Source: Planctomycetaceae bacterium (GTDB lineage: Bacteria > Planctomycetota > Planctomycetia > Planctomycetales > Planctomycetaceae). From it: DNA of 6,576 nt. Every line of letters starts with the position of its first letter. The stretch's first letter is position 1. Made by a program: the position numbers and the translations under genes. The notes under the pieces are model-generated. The model was not told the DNA's origin. It saw only the letters and a program-made list of their open reading frames with translations, and ran no database searches. Below are positions 5,249 through 6,576 of this stretch, one piece after another. Where the stretch lies: positions 1 to 6,576 of the forward strand of contig JAESQE010000552.1 of assembly GCA_016765335.1 (NCBI GenBank). Reading direction: 5' to 3'.

Positions 5249-5628
5249 CCTTTTATCTTCATTTATGCAAAGAAAACGTGCTGCTTGATTCTTTTTGGGC
5301 TGGCATTTAACTTCACTCATCTGATGCTGTACTATCGATGGTTCTGTCGGCAATTGCCCCCCCTTGTTCAACGAATTGACGACCGATCTGGTTCACTCAT
5401 CTTTTAGATTTTATAGAATTAACCGGCACACCACTCTACATTTCGAAGCCCGCGTTGATTGTTCGTTGTGAGCAGTGAATGGTATTTTGGCCTTCTAAGA
5501 GGATTTCTTGATACCACGAAATCAATCGGCGATTACTCTTATTGTATTTGCCACGTTTTGAAACTTTGAAGTGAGATGCTACAGTGCATTCCTATTCAAA
5601 TTTGCTGCCTTTTTTGCATTGATAAATC
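5249..5628. other. Divergent intergenic region without a convincing gene
   Basis: This is AT-rich DNA between the divergent SPFH and aldolase-family genes. It holds a 10-bp palindrome GGCAATTGCC (5349-5358) running into a C7 tract (5357-5363), a 6-bp inverted repeat GATTTC/GAAATC (5502-5507 and 5518-5523), and a candidate promoter for the plus-strand gene. The only short frame of note is 27 codons starting ATG at 5324. It has no ribosome binding site and no recognisable product. No tRNA or other structured RNA was recognised. Confidence 0.6.
5558..5585 (+). promoter_or_regulatory. Candidate promoter of the dihydrodipicolinate-synthase-family gene
   Basis: TTGAAA (5558-5563, five of six to consensus) and TACAGT (5580-5585, four of six) are separated by 16 bp. 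Transcription would start near 5592 and leave a leader of roughly 37 nt. No Shine-Dalgarno motif precedes the ATG. The match is moderate and other placements are possible. Confidence 0.3.
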
Positions 5629-6576
5629 ATGATGAATACAAATATTTTCACAGGTTGTCTTCCCGCAATCATGACTCCCTGCCATGCAGACCGTTCGGTT
5701 AACTACCAGGCGTTGGTTCGAAAAGGGCAAGAACTGATGTCTGCTGGGATGAATGGAGTGATTTACTGTGGCTCGATGGGAGACTGGCCTTTGTTGACCG
5801 ATGCTCAACGTCAACAAGGAGTCGCAGAATTATGTGAAGCCGGCGTGGACGTTGTCGTCGGAACCGGTTCAGTCAGCACACAAATTGCGGTTTCTCACAC
5901 GGTGCATGCTGCCCAGGTTGGAGCCAAAGGGTTGATGATTATTCCACGGTTATTGTCGCGTGGATCTTCGCCGGCTGCACAGCGAAATCACTTTGCAGCC
6001 ATTTTATCAGCTGCCCCGAACCTACCAGCTGTCATCTACAACAGCCCGCATTACGGATTCGAAACCAAAGCGGATTTGTTCTTTGATTTGCGAAATGAAT
6101 TCTCTAACCTGATCGGCTTCAAAGAATTTGGTGGAAGTGAATCCCTCAGTTATGCTGCGGAATTCATCACCGGAGCTGATGACGATTTGTCATTATTAGT
6201 TGGTGTCGATACACAAGTCTTTCATGGATATATCAACTGTGGTGCAGTCGGCGCAATTACAGGCATTGGAAATGCATTACCCAAAGAAATCCTCCACCTT
6301 GTGGCCCTGTGTAAGCTGGCTGCTCAAGGCGACTACCAGGCACGCGAGCTGGCAAAAGAGTTGGAAAGTGCTTTAATGGTGTTGTCCACTTTCGACGAAG
6401 GCCCCGATTTGGTTCTGTATTACAAGTACTTACTCGTACTCAATGGCGAAACAGAATATAGTTTACACTTCAACGAGAACGATCAATTGAGCGTGAGCCA
6501 GAAATCATTTGTTGAATTGCAATATCAGTTATTCAAATCGTGGTGGGCAAACTGGCCAGGAAAAGATTATCCATAA
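5629..6576 (+). CDS. Dihydrodipicolinate synthase/N-acetylneuraminate lyase superfamily enzyme, probable hydroxyproline-pathway deaminase
   Basis: This complete 315-residue class I aldolase-type TIM barrel ends at the last base of the window. The Schiff-base lysine is K165 in LIGFKEFGG and the catalytic tyrosine is Y137 in VIYNSP. The carboxylate-binding loop reads GSMGD (48-52) where DapA has GTTGE, and the neighbouring WPLL, the GYINCGAVGAITGIGN stretch (200-215) and STFDEGPDLVLYYK (253-266) depart from true DapA. I remember this combination from proteins encoded beside 4-hydroxyproline epimerases. There the enzyme deaminates pyrroline-4-hydroxy-2-carboxylate to 2-oxoglutarate semialdehyde. 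No other pathway gene lies in the window; they could follow to the right. Two ATGs occur in tandem (5629 and 5632), and neither has a Shine-Dalgarno site. Family membership is secure; the substrate is inference. Confidence 0.88.
   Translation: MMNTNIFTGCLPAIMTPCHADRSVNYQALVRKGQELMSAGMNGVIYCGSMGDWPLLTDAQRQQGVAELCEAGVDVVVGTGSVSTQIAVSHTVHAAQVGAKGLMIIPRLLSRGSSPAAQRNHFAAILSAAPNLPAVIYNSPHYGFETKADLFFDLRNEFSNLIGFKEFGGSESLSYAAEFITGADDDLSLLVGVDTQVFHGYINCGAVGAITGIGNALPKEILHLVALCKLAAQGDYQARELAKELESALMVLSTFDEGPDLVLYYKYLLVLNGETEYSLHFNENDQLSVSQKSFVELQYQLFKSWWANWPGKDYP

Noticed and set aside
5324..5407. 27-codon frame in the divergent intergenic region
   Set aside because: The frame is open upstream to 5225 but has no ribosome binding site, no recognisable peptide and no neighbour that would explain it; chance is more likely.

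Overview
The window most likely comes from a planctomycete of the Gimesia/Rubinisphaera type. The reasons are the protein character (a Tat-exported sugar-phosphate-isomerase-like TIM barrel, an SPFH protein paired with a small ribbon-helix-helix protein), the frequent lack of Shine-Dalgarno sites, the moderate GC content, and intergenic palindromes that I remember as abundant in that phylum. This assignment is inference; no rRNA or marker gene is present.

Layout. Positions 1-256 hold no gene but are rich in palindromic repeats, including two inverted copies of a 32-33 bp element (83-114 and 199-231). Next, on the minus strand, comes a small two-gene unit: a 90-residue zinc-ribbon protein (636-908) whose stop overlaps the start of a 128-residue protein with two membrane segments (257-643). 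The 909-1146 gap holds an imperfect hairpin and a second type of REP-like palindrome. A monocistronic Tat-exported isomerase/epimerase-like protein follows (1147-2094, minus), then a CPA2-type cation/proton antiporter with a C-terminal RCK/TrkA-N domain (2281-3924, minus). Upstream of it are an Arc/MetJ-like ribbon-helix-helix protein (3987-4175, minus, GTG start) and an SPFH (stomatin/prohibitin) membrane protein (4243-5184, minus). After a 444-bp divergent intergenic region, a complete dihydrodipicolinate-synthase-superfamily enzyme (5629-6576, plus) ends exactly at the window edge. Its closest remembered relatives are the deaminases of hydroxyproline catabolism.

How the parts fit. The SPFH and ribbon-helix-helix genes look like one operon, with the antiporter possibly read as a third gene 62 bp further on. 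The SPFH gene has a strong promoter (TTGACA, 16 bp, TATCAT). Its -10 box is buried in a perfect 17-bp palindrome made of two GATATC boxes spaced 11 bp apart. That is one helical turn, a geometry that suits two ribbon-helix-helix dimers. The simplest model is that the second gene of the operon represses the operon. This is the most testable new idea in the window. The remaining genes look like independent metabolic or accessory units.
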